A DNA stretch of 38,290 nucleotides from Propionibacteriales bacterium (lineage in GTDB: Bacteria > Actinomycetota > Actinomycetes > Propionibacteriales > Nocardioidaceae). The position numbers and the translations under genes are program-made. Where the stretch lies: assembly GCA_009377795.1 (NCBI GenBank), contig WHTJ01000041.1:1-38290 (forward strand), written 5' to 3'. The notes beneath the pieces are model-generated. The model was not told the origin of the DNA and ran no database searches. It saw nothing but the letters and a program-made list of their open reading frames with translations. Below are positions 7,074 to 15,402 of this stretch, piece by piece (position 1 is the first letter of the stretch; each line of letters opens with the position of its first letter).

Positions 7074-8440
7074 CGCGCTCCCACCGAGAGCAACCGGGTG
7101 ATCTCCGCCACATCCGGGACAGGCTCCACGCTGGACATCGTCCCGATCAGCCGGTCGATAGCGGCCGCCGCGAGGCGCGGCGAGCAGCAGTCGCGCACCT
7201 TCTCGGTGAGCTCGTCAAGGCTCAGTGGCAGCTCTGGGTAGCCGCGTTGCACGTCCACACGCTCCGTGCGCCGCTCGCCGTCGGCGAGCTCGACGGTAAC
7301 CACCGAGGCGAAGTAGGCGAGGTTCACCGGCAGCGACTCGTCGACGACGAAGTCGACCAGGTGCATCAGCCGGATCAGCTCCGGGTCCGCCGCCACCTCG
7401 TCGGTGTACTGGGACAGCCCTGCCCGCCCGTGCAGGAGGTAGACCGCGAGACTGAACTCCAGGCTGAACTTGCCCTCCAGCCCCGTCGTGGCGTCGTGGT
7501 GGACCAGGATGCTGGGCGCCAGATCGTTCATCCGCGCCTCGATACGCACCACGTTGTCCGGCCGGACTCGCGGGTCGGCCGTCAGGCGCTCCATCGCGTC
7601 CAGGGCCGGATGCAGCGCGCCGCAGCAGGCGTAGCGCTTGATACCGATGCCCGACACGACCAGCTCCATTGGCGCGCCGGGAGCGAAGGCCGCCCGCATC
7701 GCGTCACCCCTCTCCGGCGTGGTGAACACGTCAAGATATCCGTTGCGGCCATCGAAGATCTCCGGGTCCGCCGTGAACCCACGCAGGGCGAGTTCGGCGG
7801 CCTCAACCCCGTGCATTGCCGAGTGTCCCGCGTGCAGCGGCTTGACCATGGTGCCGAAGTTCTTGCGGATGCCTTTCGCCGACGCGGCGGCGATGCCGAT
7901 GGCGTGGGTCATGCGGTCGGCGTCGAGACCGAGCAGTCGCCCCACGCCGGCAGCCGTGCCGAGCACGCCTACCGTGCCCGTCGTGTGCCAGCCGCGGGCG
8001 TAGTGCTCCGGGTTGATCGTGGCGCAGATGCGGGCCTGGACCTCGAACCCGGCGGCGTAGGCCGCCAGCAGCTCCGCGCCCGTGCGATGCTCCCGCTCCG
8101 CGACCGCGAGCAGAGCCGGTACGAGCGTCGCGCTCGGGTGGATCATTCGCAGCGACACGTCGTCGAAGTCGAGCGCATGCGCCGCGGTCGCGTTGGCCAA
8201 GGCGGCGAAGGCGGCCGGCGCCCGCACGGGCGTCCCGAGGATCGCTGAGTGGGGCGAGCCGCCGAGATCCCGCACCCAGTCGGTGATGACGCGGGCACAC
8301 TCGTCGTCGGCCCCCGCCACGGTGCAGGCGAGCAGGTCCAGCAGGGCGAACCTCACCATCTGCTGGCTGGGCTCCGGCAGGTCGCCGAACTCGACGTTCA
8401 GGGCGGTGTCCACGATGCTTCGGGTCAGCGTGTCGGTCAC
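7070..8440 (-). CDS. MmgE/PrpD family protein (first of three)
   Basis: A 456-residue member of the family that includes 2-methylcitrate dehydratase, cis-aconitate decarboxylase and iminodisuccinate epimerase, enzymes acting on small polycarboxylates. The family core is clear: NATAAHALDFDD with the following MIHPSATLVPALLAVAE, then GTAAGVGRLLGL, KPLHAGHSAMHGVEAA and KRYACCGALHPALDA. The start is GTG 8440, preceded by GGAGGAG and overlapping the DUF35 stop codon by 4 bp; a longer frame to 8515 reads through the neighbour. The other two copies (10388-11821, 13969-15402) differ widely, so these are not recent duplicates and probably act on different intermediates. Confidence 0.92.
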   Translation of the reverse strand: MTDTLTRSIVDTALNVEFGDLPEPSQQMVRFALLDLLACTVAGADDECARVITDWVRDLGGSPHSAILGTPVRAPAAFAALANATAAHALDFDDVSLRMIHPSATLVPALLAVAEREHRTGAELLAAYAAGFEVQARICATINPEHYARGWHTTGTVGVLGTAAGVGRLLGLDADRMTHAIGIAAASAKGIRKNFGTMVKPLHAGHSAMHGVEAAELALRGFTADPEIFDGRNGYLDVFTTPERGDAMRAAFAPGAPMELVVSGIGIKRYACCGALHPALDAMERLTADPRVRPDNVVRIEARMNDLAPSILVHHDATTGLEGKFSLEFSLAVYLLHGRAGLSQYTDEVAADPELIRLMHLVDFVVDESLPVNLAYFASVVTVELADGERRTERVDVQRGYPELPLSLDELTEKVRDCCSPRLAAAAIDRLIGTMSSVEPVPDVAEITRLLSVGAR

Positions 8441-8901
8441 GATTGCCGCTCCTCCACTCGCGTTTGCTCGGTGACGGTGAAGTAGATGAGGGACTGCCCG
8501 TCCGGCAACGCCCACGGCGCGGCGACACCGCGCAGGCCGACGCGGATCTCGTCCGGCGAGCTATCCGCCACGTTGGTGATGAGCTCCGGACCGGAGTCGA
8601 GCACGACCAGGGCGACGACGTAGGGCACCAGATCCGCGAACGGCGCGGTGAAGGCCCGGCGGTATACGCAGAAGCTCCAGATCTCGCCCGCGCCAGAGTC
8701 GGTTACCCAGCCGGCGTCGCGGCTCAGGCACTCCGGGCACAGCGGGGCCGGCGGGTAGCGCAGGTACCCACATCGCGCGCATCGCTGCAAGACCAGCTCG
8801 CCACCCGCGCTCCGTCGTCGCATCTCCACGACGTCGGCGGCGGGTGTAGCGTCGGCGAGGACACGTGCCCCGGCGGCGAGCAGATCGTTCACAGTGGTCA
8901 T
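8437..8901 (-). CDS. DUF35 OB-fold protein with intact zinc ribbon
   Basis: This 154-residue protein has a rubredoxin-like zinc ribbon with Cys41, Cys44, Cys55 and Cys58 (CARCG ... CPEC), followed by an OB-fold. Such proteins bind acyl-CoA and pair with thiolase-like proteins, as in the steroid side-chain aldolase (Ltp2 with the DUF35 part of ChsH2). The likely partner is the thiolase-like protein at 11836-13014 in the same operon. Overlaps of 4 bp at both ends point to translational coupling with the flavoprotein and the MmgE/PrpD gene. A second DUF35 protein at 29542-29973 has lost these cysteines. Confidence 0.85.
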   Translation of the reverse strand: MTTVNDLLAAGARVLADATPAADVVEMRRRSAGGELVLQRCARCGYLRYPPAPLCPECLSRDAGWVTDSGAGEIWSFCVYRRAFTAPFADLVPYVVALVVLDSGPELITNVADSSPDEIRVGLRGVAAPWALPDGQSLIYFTVTEQTRVEERQS

Positions 8902-10391
8902 GCCGGAGCTCCGGCGGTCAGCGCGAGCGCACGCCGGGCGGCTTCCTCGCCGGCGATGCGTCCGAAGACGGTACCGCGTATCAGTCCCGCCCCGGCCGGG
9001 TAGTTGTGGTAGAAGAACCCGCCAGTGATCTCCCCGGTGGCGTACAGGCCAGGCATCGGATGACCGGCACTACTGAGCACGCGGGCGTGCGCGTCGACCC
9101 CGACGCCGCCGTAGGTGAACGTGATTCCACAGGTGACCGGATACGCCACGTACGGCGGCTGGTCGATGCGCTGGGCCCAGTTGGACTTCGCCGGCACCAG
9201 GCCGTCCGTGCCCTTGCCGTCGAGGACGGCGGCGTTGAACTCTCCGTCCCGGACCGACGCGTTGTACTCGGCGATCGTCGACGTGAGAGCGGCCCGGTCG
9301 ACGCCGATACCGCCGGCGAGTGCCTCGATGGTATTCGCCACCACCGACGTCGAGCCGAGCTCGTACCGTGGCTCGATCAGGCCGACCGTGCGCTGGTCGA
9401 AGATCTGGTAGGCACGGCCCTCCGGTTGGCGGAGCACCTCGCGGCCGATCTTCGCGTACGTCAGCAGCTTGAAGTCCGAGCCCTCGTCGACGAAGCGATG
9501 TCCATCCACATTGACCATGATGCCGTACGGGTAGGAGAGCCGGGTCGTGAGGGCACCGACGCGTAGGTCCCCCACGTCGGCCGACCCAGCGTCGACCGGA
9601 ACGGCGTGGGCGCCGGACCAGTGGCCGACCGGGGCCGCACCCATCGCCAGCAGCTGCGCGAGGATCTCGCCCGTGTTGTGCCGGGTGCCCCGGGCCTTGG
9701 CCAGGTCCCACGACGGCCCCAGGTACGACGCTCGCGCGGCGGGGTTCGCCTCAAACCCGCCGCTGCCCAGTACGGCGGCGGCGGCATCCACGGCGGAGGG
9801 AGTCCCATTGAACCGCACGGCCAGCTGGACCCGCTCCCCGGGCGCCTCGACGCCGACCACCTGCGCGTCGTAGCGAATGTCGACACCATGCCGCTCCGCC
9901 GCGGCGAAGAGCGCCGCCACCAGACCTTCGCCACCTCCCCGCACCTTGACCATGGCGCGGTCGGGCCAGTTGATGCGCCCCGCGTGCTCGACGTACTTCT
10001 CGTACAGCTCGTAGGTGACGCCATGCTTCGCGAGCCATCGCACCGCGTCGTTCGACCCGGCGGCCAGCATCTCGATGAGCGCCCCGTCGCACCGCCCGCC
10101 GGACAGGCGGCTGACGTCGGCGACGTACTGCTCGGCCGGGTAGGGTCCCGCGTCTAGCTGCTCCGGAGTGAAGCCGCTCAGATCCTCGAGGATGCCCAGG
10201 ACATCCTCCTTGGACGGAAACGCGAAGCGGAGCAGGCCGCCGGTGAACCGGCTGTTCCCGCCCCGCTCGGCGTAGGGCGCCTTCTCCAGGACGAGCACCC
10301 GCGCCCCCGCCTGCGCCGCGGTGATTGCGGCGCACAGCGCCGCGTTGCCGGCGCCGACCACCGCGACGTCGGTGTGGATCACTTCGCTCAT
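8898..10391 (-). CDS. FAD-dependent oxidoreductase, tricarballylate dehydrogenase-like
   Basis: A 497-residue flavoprotein of the fumarate reductase/succinate dehydrogenase type (FAD_binding_2). The N-terminal dinucleotide motif is VAVVGAGNAALCAAITAAQAG, followed by a Glu in LVLEKAP and RGGNSRFTGG; the C-terminal flavin motif is GLYATGEITGGFFYHNYPAG. The closest known style is TcuA, which oxidises tricarballylate to cis-aconitate, and related ketosteroid dehydrogenases. Placed between MmgE/PrpD genes, whose family acts on aconitate-like acids, a role in introducing a double bond next to a carboxylate is plausible. No electron-transfer partner such as TcuB is encoded nearby. It overlaps both neighbours by 4 bp. 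Confidence 0.87.
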   Translation of the reverse strand: MSEVIHTDVAVVGAGNAALCAAITAAQAGARVLVLEKAPYAERGGNSRFTGGLLRFAFPSKEDVLGILEDLSGFTPEQLDAGPYPAEQYVADVSRLSGGRCDGALIEMLAAGSNDAVRWLAKHGVTYELYEKYVEHAGRINWPDRAMVKVRGGGEGLVAALFAAAERHGVDIRYDAQVVGVEAPGERVQLAVRFNGTPSAVDAAAAVLGSGGFEANPAARASYLGPSWDLAKARGTRHNTGEILAQLLAMGAAPVGHWSGAHAVPVDAGSADVGDLRVGALTTRLSYPYGIMVNVDGHRFVDEGSDFKLLTYAKIGREVLRQPEGRAYQIFDQRTVGLIEPRYELGSTSVVANTIEALAGGIGVDRAALTSTIAEYNASVRDGEFNAAVLDGKGTDGLVPAKSNWAQRIDQPPYVAYPVTCGITFTYGGVGVDAHARVLSSAGHPMPGLYATGEITGGFFYHNYPAGAGLIRGTVFGRIAGEEAARRALALTAGAPA

Positions 10392-11821
10392 CGGGTTCCC
10401 CTTCCCGCCATGAGGGTGGTGAGCGCCCGGACGTCATCGCCGCGCTCGAGGTGGACGATCAGGTCGAGCAGTGCCGCCACACCCCGGTCGTCGAGCGCGT
10501 GGGCGGCCAGGCGCCGGTACTTGTCGATGATCGCGGTCGGCGGCACCGGGTCGTCCACGCCCCCCCGACGCCGGCCCCGGTCGCCGCTCAGCGTCACACC
10601 GGTGCCGGTCAGCACCTCGACCCGCACGGCGTGCCGGCCGTCGGCGCCGAGCTCGTCGAAGCGGGTCTCGGGCGTGACCTCGACCCGCGCGGCGAGCTTG
10701 AGCAGGTCCGGCTCGGCGAGCAGGTCGTCGGCGAACTGGTCCACCGCGACCGCGCCGAAGATGAGCATCGCCGCCACGCAGTACTGGAAGCTCATCTGCG
10801 CCGCGGTAGCGCCCTTTGGCCGGTAAGGAAAGCCGCAGTGCAGGAAGGCGTGCGTGGTGCAGCGCACGCGTACCGACGCCACGTCGGGCGCCGCCACCTT
10901 GTGCTTCGCGATGAGGTCCTCGAGCACGTCCAGACTGCTGTGGATGGCGGCGCAGGCGGCGTGCCGCTTGAACTCGATCTCGCCGGAGTGCCACACCGTA
11001 CCGAGGCCGGCCGTCAACCGCGCGGGGTCGGAGGCGGGGGTACCCAACGTCGTGAGCAGGCCGCCGAAGGTCGCCTCGAAGACGTCTACTATTCCGGTGA
11101 ACCCCTCGGCGGCCAGGGCGGCGGCACGGACCCCGGTCTGCCCGGCCAGCCCAGCGTGCATGCGCTTGACCATCGCGCCCTCCTGGGCCGCCATCAGGCC
11201 GGACGCCTGCGTGCCGGCGATGCCGAGGGCGTGCACAGTGCTCCCCGGGCCGAGGTCGCGCAGGCGGGCCGCGGCAGCGGCCGCACCGAACACCCCGGCC
11301 GTCCCTTGTGGGTGGTATCCGGCGGTAAAGTGCCCCTGGCCCAGCGCTGCCCCCACCCGGGTGCACACCTCGTATCCCGCGACGATCGCGGTGAGCAGCT
11401 CCGCGCCGGTGACCGTCCTCGGCAAAGACTCCGCGACGGCCAGCGCCGCCGGCACGACCGCGGCGCTGGGATGATGGAACGAGGCCTTGTGGAGATCGTC
11501 AATCTCGGCCGCGTGGGCCGCCGTCCCGTTCGCCAGGGTGGCGAGTGTGGCGCTCGTCCGCAGCGTGGTTCCCCAGAGCGTCGCGGCCGGTCCCGCCTGC
11601 TCGGACCGGACGTACCGGTGCGCCAGCTGGGTCCACGGCAGCGTCGTGCCGTAGAGGGCGCATCCGAGCAGGTCAACCAGGGCGAGCTTCACATGCTCGA
11701 TAACGGATGACGGGATATCCGCGAAGCTCAGCTGGGAGACGAACGTGGCCAGCCGGGCGGTCGGGCCCTCGTCCGTCGCTGCGACCGCGCCGGTACCGGG
11801 ACAGGTGTCGGGGACGGTCAT
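10388..11821 (-). CDS. MmgE/PrpD family protein (second of three)
   Basis: A 477-residue member of the MmgE/PrpD family. Core motifs are GTAAHAAEIDD and FHHPSAAVVPAALAVAE, then GAAAAAARLRDL, KRMHAGLAGQTGVRAAAL and KRHAACAAIHSSLDV. The usual DFDD is EIDD here, which sets it apart from the other two copies. The start is ATG 11821, with GGGAGG upstream and 14 bp after the thiolase-like gene. The upstream extension to 12106 is thiolase sequence in another frame. It may be a dehydratase, isomerase or decarboxylase for a carboxylated intermediate; the exact reaction cannot be assigned. Confidence 0.91.
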   Translation of the reverse strand: MTVPDTCPGTGAVAATDEGPTARLATFVSQLSFADIPSSVIEHVKLALVDLLGCALYGTTLPWTQLAHRYVRSEQAGPAATLWGTTLRTSATLATLANGTAAHAAEIDDLHKASFHHPSAAVVPAALAVAESLPRTVTGAELLTAIVAGYEVCTRVGAALGQGHFTAGYHPQGTAGVFGAAAAAARLRDLGPGSTVHALGIAGTQASGLMAAQEGAMVKRMHAGLAGQTGVRAAALAAEGFTGIVDVFEATFGGLLTTLGTPASDPARLTAGLGTVWHSGEIEFKRHAACAAIHSSLDVLEDLIAKHKVAAPDVASVRVRCTTHAFLHCGFPYRPKGATAAQMSFQYCVAAMLIFGAVAVDQFADDLLAEPDLLKLAARVEVTPETRFDELGADGRHAVRVEVLTGTGVTLSGDRGRRRGGVDDPVPPTAIIDKYRRLAAHALDDRGVAALLDLIVHLERGDDVRALTTLMAGRGTR

Positions 11822-11835
11822 GGCGCACGCCTCCC

Positions 11836-13014
11836 TCAGCTGGGAACCGCTGTGCCGAGAATCGATACAGCGGCCTTCTCGAAAGCCTTCGCGGAGCAGT
11901 ACTGGGCGACGTGGGCGTCGGCGACCTGCCGCGCGCCGCACTCCCCCCGCAGCTGGCGCACCGCCTCGCACAGGTGCAGCCAGCCCCACATGTAGCTCTC
12001 GGAGAGCTGCCCGCCGCTGGTGTTGACCGGGAGGTCTCCGCCCAGGCGGGTGTGACCCGCGGCGACGAACGGGCCGGACTCGCCCACCGCGCAGAAACCG
12101 AACCACTCGAGCATCTGCAGCACATAGACACTGGTTGGATCCTGGATGTACAGCACATCGACGTCATCCCGGCGCACGCCGGCCCGGGGGTAGATGGCGT
12201 CGCCGAGCGACCGGATCCACGGGCGTAGCAAGTTGTCTGGATTCTGGTGCAGCCGCAGCCCGGTGACCTCGTCGATGCCGAGCACGTACACGGGCGGGCG
12301 TGGCCGGTCCCGCGCTGCCTGAGCGGTGGTGACGATGAGCGCGGCGCCACCATCCGAGATCATGCACACGTCCGGCCTGCGCAGCGGCTCGACAAGGTAA
12401 GGCGCGGCCAGATAGTCCGCAAGGGATAGGTCCTGGGTGAAGATGGCGAGCGGGTTCAGCTTCGCGTTGTGCCGTTGGTTCACCGCGATGTGCCCCAGCT
12501 GCTCCTCGGTGGTGCCGTACAGGTGGGCGTGCCGCTGGAAGGCCAGGGCCGCGGGACCCGCGATGTTCACGAACCCGTGCGGCTCGTAAAGGGCGGAGCC
12601 CGCCCCCGCCCCGGTGGCGAACCGGTTGCCGGCCGTCCGCTGGTTGGTGCCATACAGGATGGCGATCGTGTCGGCGAGGCCGCTGGCGATCGCCATGACC
12701 GCCAGGTGCAGGGAGAAGTTGCAGGTGCCGTAATCCAGCGTGGCGCCGTAGCGCGGATTCAGCCCGGCGAGCCGCCCGATCTCGGTGTCGATGCCGAAGT
12801 CGCCATGCGACCGGCAGGTGATGAGACCGTCGATGTCGGCCTTCTCGAGCCCGGCGTCGGCGAGGGCCAGAGCGAGTGCCTCGATCGCGATCTCGTCGGC
12901 ACCGCGCCCCGCAAGCTCGCCCTGCTGCGTCGTGCCGACGCCCACGATCGCTGTCGCGCCGCGCAGCGCGGCCCACCGGTCGTTCGCGCCCCCGGCGCGG
13001 TGTTCACCGGTCAT
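11836..13014 (-). CDS. Thiolase-like protein (SCP-x/lipid-transfer type), possible retro-aldolase
   Basis: This 392-residue protein belongs to the SCP-x-like thiolase branch: IVGVGTT near the N-terminus, DYGTCNFSLHLAV at the position of the thiolase nucleophile loop, and the diagnostic GGDLPVNTSGGQLSESY near residues 330-350. A Cys is present in the nucleophile loop (about residue 98), unlike the paralogue at 28340. Members either cleave 3-ketoacyl-CoA or, like Ltp2 with a DUF35 partner, split 3-hydroxyacyl-CoA by retro-aldol reaction. The DUF35 gene three positions downstream fits the second role. Its ATG overlaps the stop codon of the cyclase-family gene by 4 bp. Confidence 0.85.
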   Translation of the reverse strand: MTGEHRAGGANDRWAALRGATAIVGVGTTQQGELAGRGADEIAIEALALALADAGLEKADIDGLITCRSHGDFGIDTEIGRLAGLNPRYGATLDYGTCNFSLHLAVMAIASGLADTIAILYGTNQRTAGNRFATGAGAGSALYEPHGFVNIAGPAALAFQRHAHLYGTTEEQLGHIAVNQRHNAKLNPLAIFTQDLSLADYLAAPYLVEPLRRPDVCMISDGGAALIVTTAQAARDRPRPPVYVLGIDEVTGLRLHQNPDNLLRPWIRSLGDAIYPRAGVRRDDVDVLYIQDPTSVYVLQMLEWFGFCAVGESGPFVAAGHTRLGGDLPVNTSGGQLSESYMWGWLHLCEAVRQLRGECGARQVADAHVAQYCSAKAFEKAAVSILGTAVPS

Positions 13015-13907
13015 GTGACCAGCAACGGGTTTACCGGGCTGCCCACGCCACGGGAGATGCGCAGGGGGGCTACGACGAGCATGCCGGTGGTGACGCCGGC
13101 CATCGCCGGCTGGCGCAGGTCGAGCATCTCGATGAGCGTGACCCCGAGCTCACACACCAGCCGTGCGTGCAGCGGTGGCAGCGCACCCCGCCGCCCGGGA
13201 GCCTCGACCGCGATGTTGTCCGCCCCGACCACGGCGATGTCATGCGCCGCGAACCAGTCTGCCGTCCCGGGAGCGACGACGGCGAACCCGCGCTCATGAA
13301 GCGGCTCCGCCGCCAGCGCGGCGTCCATCCAGCCGGTCCGGAACAACAGCGCGTCGCCGGGCTCCGGTCGGGCGCCGACCCGGGCGAAGTGTGCCTCGAT
13401 GTCATCTACCGTGATGTCGCTGTTGCGGTCGCCGGCCCGATCCGCGAAGTCCAGCAGATGGGCGGTGGTGACGATGCCGCCGAGCTTCTCCACGCCCAGC
13501 CGCCCAGCCCCGCTGCTGCGCACCTCGCGGTACGAGAAACCGTTGTAGAGGCGCCCCCCCGACCACATGTGGGCCAGCCCATCGATGTGTGTCGTGCCCT
13601 GCGGATAGAGAGTGAGGTAGTCGTCGGCGGTGCCCCAGTCGTGACGCTCCAGCGCCGCGAAGTCGCCGCCGTCGTGGACCATGAAGTGCATCGGCGCGGT
13701 CCGCTCACCACCGACGGGTGCGTTGCGGCGCAGCTCAATCCCGAGCTCGTAGACGCCACCCTGCCGAGGCCCGCGGCAGGCGGCCAGGACGCGATCGCCG
13801 GTAATGAGGTTGACCGCGCCGCGCTCGTCTTCCGCCCCCCAGCGGCCCCAGTTTCCGGGGCCTCGCACCGGGTCCAGCGCGCCGACCGGGTCGTCCGCTC
13901 CCGCCAT
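13011..13907 (-). CDS. Cyclase-family metal-dependent hydrolase
   Basis: A 298-residue protein of the cyclase superfamily, which includes bacterial kynurenine formamidase and isatin hydrolase. The metal-binding signature is GTTHIDGLAHM, with His107, Asp109 and His113, replacing the usual HxGTHxDxPxH. These enzymes hydrolyse amides or lactone-like rings using a divalent metal. It is the first gene of the leftward operon ending at 5472. The promoter and operator site C lie in the 61-bp gap upstream. Possible job: opening a ring or hydrolysing an ester or amide in the pathway. The substrate is unknown. Confidence 0.83.
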   Translation of the reverse strand: MAGADDPVGALDPVRGPGNWGRWGAEDERGAVNLITGDRVLAACRGPRQGGVYELGIELRRNAPVGGERTAPMHFMVHDGGDFAALERHDWGTADDYLTLYPQGTTHIDGLAHMWSGGRLYNGFSYREVRSSGAGRLGVEKLGGIVTTAHLLDFADRAGDRNSDITVDDIEAHFARVGARPEPGDALLFRTGWMDAALAAEPLHERGFAVVAPGTADWFAAHDIAVVGADNIAVEAPGRRGALPPLHARLVCELGVTLIEMLDLRQPAMAGVTTGMLVVAPLRISRGVGSPVNPLLVT

Positions 13908-13924
13908 GTGCCTGCGCTTTCACG

Positions 13925-13951
13925 TGTGGATAAAGCTTCCACATTGTAGAC
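13925..13951 (+). promoter_or_regulatory. Shared 27-bp operator, site C (cyclase-family operon)
   Basis: TGTGGA (13925-13930) and TCCACA (13937-13942) form a perfect palindrome around 7 bp; TTGTAGAC (13944-13951) gives the third half-site. It covers the -10 box and start of transcription of the seven-gene leftward operon. Unlike most copies its orientation is opposite to the gene it controls. Confidence 0.8.
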
Positions 13952-13972
13952 GGCATCAAAGTTCCGTGTCAA
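13943..13972 (-). promoter_or_regulatory. Promoter of the leftward cyclase/PrpD/ligase operon
   Basis: On the minus strand TTGACA (13972-13967) is followed after 18 bp by TACAAT (13948-13943), close to consensus. The -35 box overlaps the stop codon of the upstream MmgE/PrpD gene. Transcription would start near 13936, about 29 bp before the ATG at 13907. Confidence 0.65.
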
Positions 13973-15402
13973 CCCCGGCGAGGCGTACGCCGTAGCGCCG
14001 CGGTGAGGGGCTCGACCGTCGGCAGCGTCTCCAGCTGGTCGAGCTGAGTGACGAGCCACGCCACCTCGGGATCGGCCAGCCCGCCCCAGCGGGCGCAGTC
14101 GGCGAACTTCGCGAGCAGCTCGCGTTCGGGCAGCAGTTCACCGAACCCCCGGCCGGCGGGGGCATCGACGGCTGCGCTTGCCGCCGAGCCGTCGGTCCCC
14201 ACCACGCGCAGGACGCATGGCCAGCGCATGTCGGGTCCGGCGGCCGCACCGGCTCGGTCGCGCACCCGCACCCGGCTGGCGAGGTCTCGCACGCGAGGGT
14301 CACCGACCCGCTCGTCGCTGAACTGCGCCATCCCGACCATCCGGTCGACGAGCGCGACCGTGACGCAGTGCTCGAGGTTGAACCGCGCCTCGGTGCCGGT
14401 CCGCGGCGGATGGGTGATGACCAGCCGCCGGACGTACGGGTCAACCGTGCAGATAATCTCATCGATCTCTTCGGACACCCGCTCGGTGGCGGCGAGCCGC
14501 AGCGCCGCTTCGATCGGCGCCTGCGTGACGCCGCACGAGGGGTACCGCTTGATGGAGAGTCCCCCCACGGCGGCGGTGAAGGAGCGGTCGAGCGCGTGCG
14601 ACAACCGCAGCGCCCCACCGCCGTGAGCCTCGACGAACCCCGCGAGGACGCCGGACCCTCCGGTGAACCCGCGCTCGGCCAGGGCCGCCGCCAGGATTCC
14701 CGTCTGCGCGGCGGTGCCCGCGTTCATCGCCTTGCCCATCGAGCCGAAGACGCTGCGCATCCCGCTGGCACGGTTGGCTGCGATGGCAACGGCGTGGGCG
14801 GTCCGCTCGGCGGTGTGGTTCAGCAGCCTCGCCACGCCGAGAGCGGCCCCGATAGCCCCGATGGTCGCGGTGGGGTGCCATCCGGCCGAGTAGTGATCCG
14901 GATTGATCCCGCCGGCGATCGCGGTGGCGGCGTCCAGCGCGTACAGGTAGGCCGCGATGAGCTCCGCGCCACTGCTGGCCCGCTGCTCGGCCACCGCGAG
15001 CAGTGCGGGCAGCAGCACGGCGGTCGGATGCGTCATCGACGGGTGGTGGGAGTCATCGAAGTCGAGCGCGTGCGCGGTAGTGCCGTTGACGAAGGCGGCG
15101 GCCGCGGGCGAGGTCGTGAACCCGCGACCCAGCGCGGTACTCGTGCCGACGGCCGCCTCGGCGCGCACCTGGTCGGCGACGATCCGGCCCGACGGCTCCG
15201 CCAGCCCGGCGAGGATCACGCCGAGGCAGTCCCGGATGGCGAGCTTGGCGACCCGGACCGCGGGCGCGGGCAGCCGGTCATACCCGCCGCCTGCCACGTA
15301 CGCCGCCACCGCCGCCTCGGTCGCGACCGGATCCCCGTCGCCACCGGCGATGACCGGAGCCCGGCCGCTGCCGACGGCGGCGGCCGGGCGGTCTCCGGTC
15401 AT
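13969..15402 (-). CDS. MmgE/PrpD family protein (third of three)
   Basis: A 477-residue MmgE/PrpD protein with GTTAHALDFDD, MTHPTAVLLPALLAVAE, KAMNAGTAAQTGILAAAL and KRYPSCGVTQAPIEA. It resembles the first copy more than the second in the DFDD motif but is clearly distinct from both. Its ATG overlaps the P450 stop codon by 4 bp, so it is cotranscribed with the P450 from the operator G promoter rather than with the other two copies. This suggests that it acts near the oxidative steps. Function within the family (dehydratase, decarboxylase, isomerase) cannot be settled. Confidence 0.92.
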   Translation of the reverse strand: MTGDRPAAAVGSGRAPVIAGGDGDPVATEAAVAAYVAGGGYDRLPAPAVRVAKLAIRDCLGVILAGLAEPSGRIVADQVRAEAAVGTSTALGRGFTTSPAAAAFVNGTTAHALDFDDSHHPSMTHPTAVLLPALLAVAEQRASSGAELIAAYLYALDAATAIAGGINPDHYSAGWHPTATIGAIGAALGVARLLNHTAERTAHAVAIAANRASGMRSVFGSMGKAMNAGTAAQTGILAAALAERGFTGGSGVLAGFVEAHGGGALRLSHALDRSFTAAVGGLSIKRYPSCGVTQAPIEAALRLAATERVSEEIDEIICTVDPYVRRLVITHPPRTGTEARFNLEHCVTVALVDRMVGMAQFSDERVGDPRVRDLASRVRVRDRAGAAAGPDMRWPCVLRVVGTDGSAASAAVDAPAGRGFGELLPERELLAKFADCARWGGLADPEVAWLVTQLDQLETLPTVEPLTAALRRTPRRG

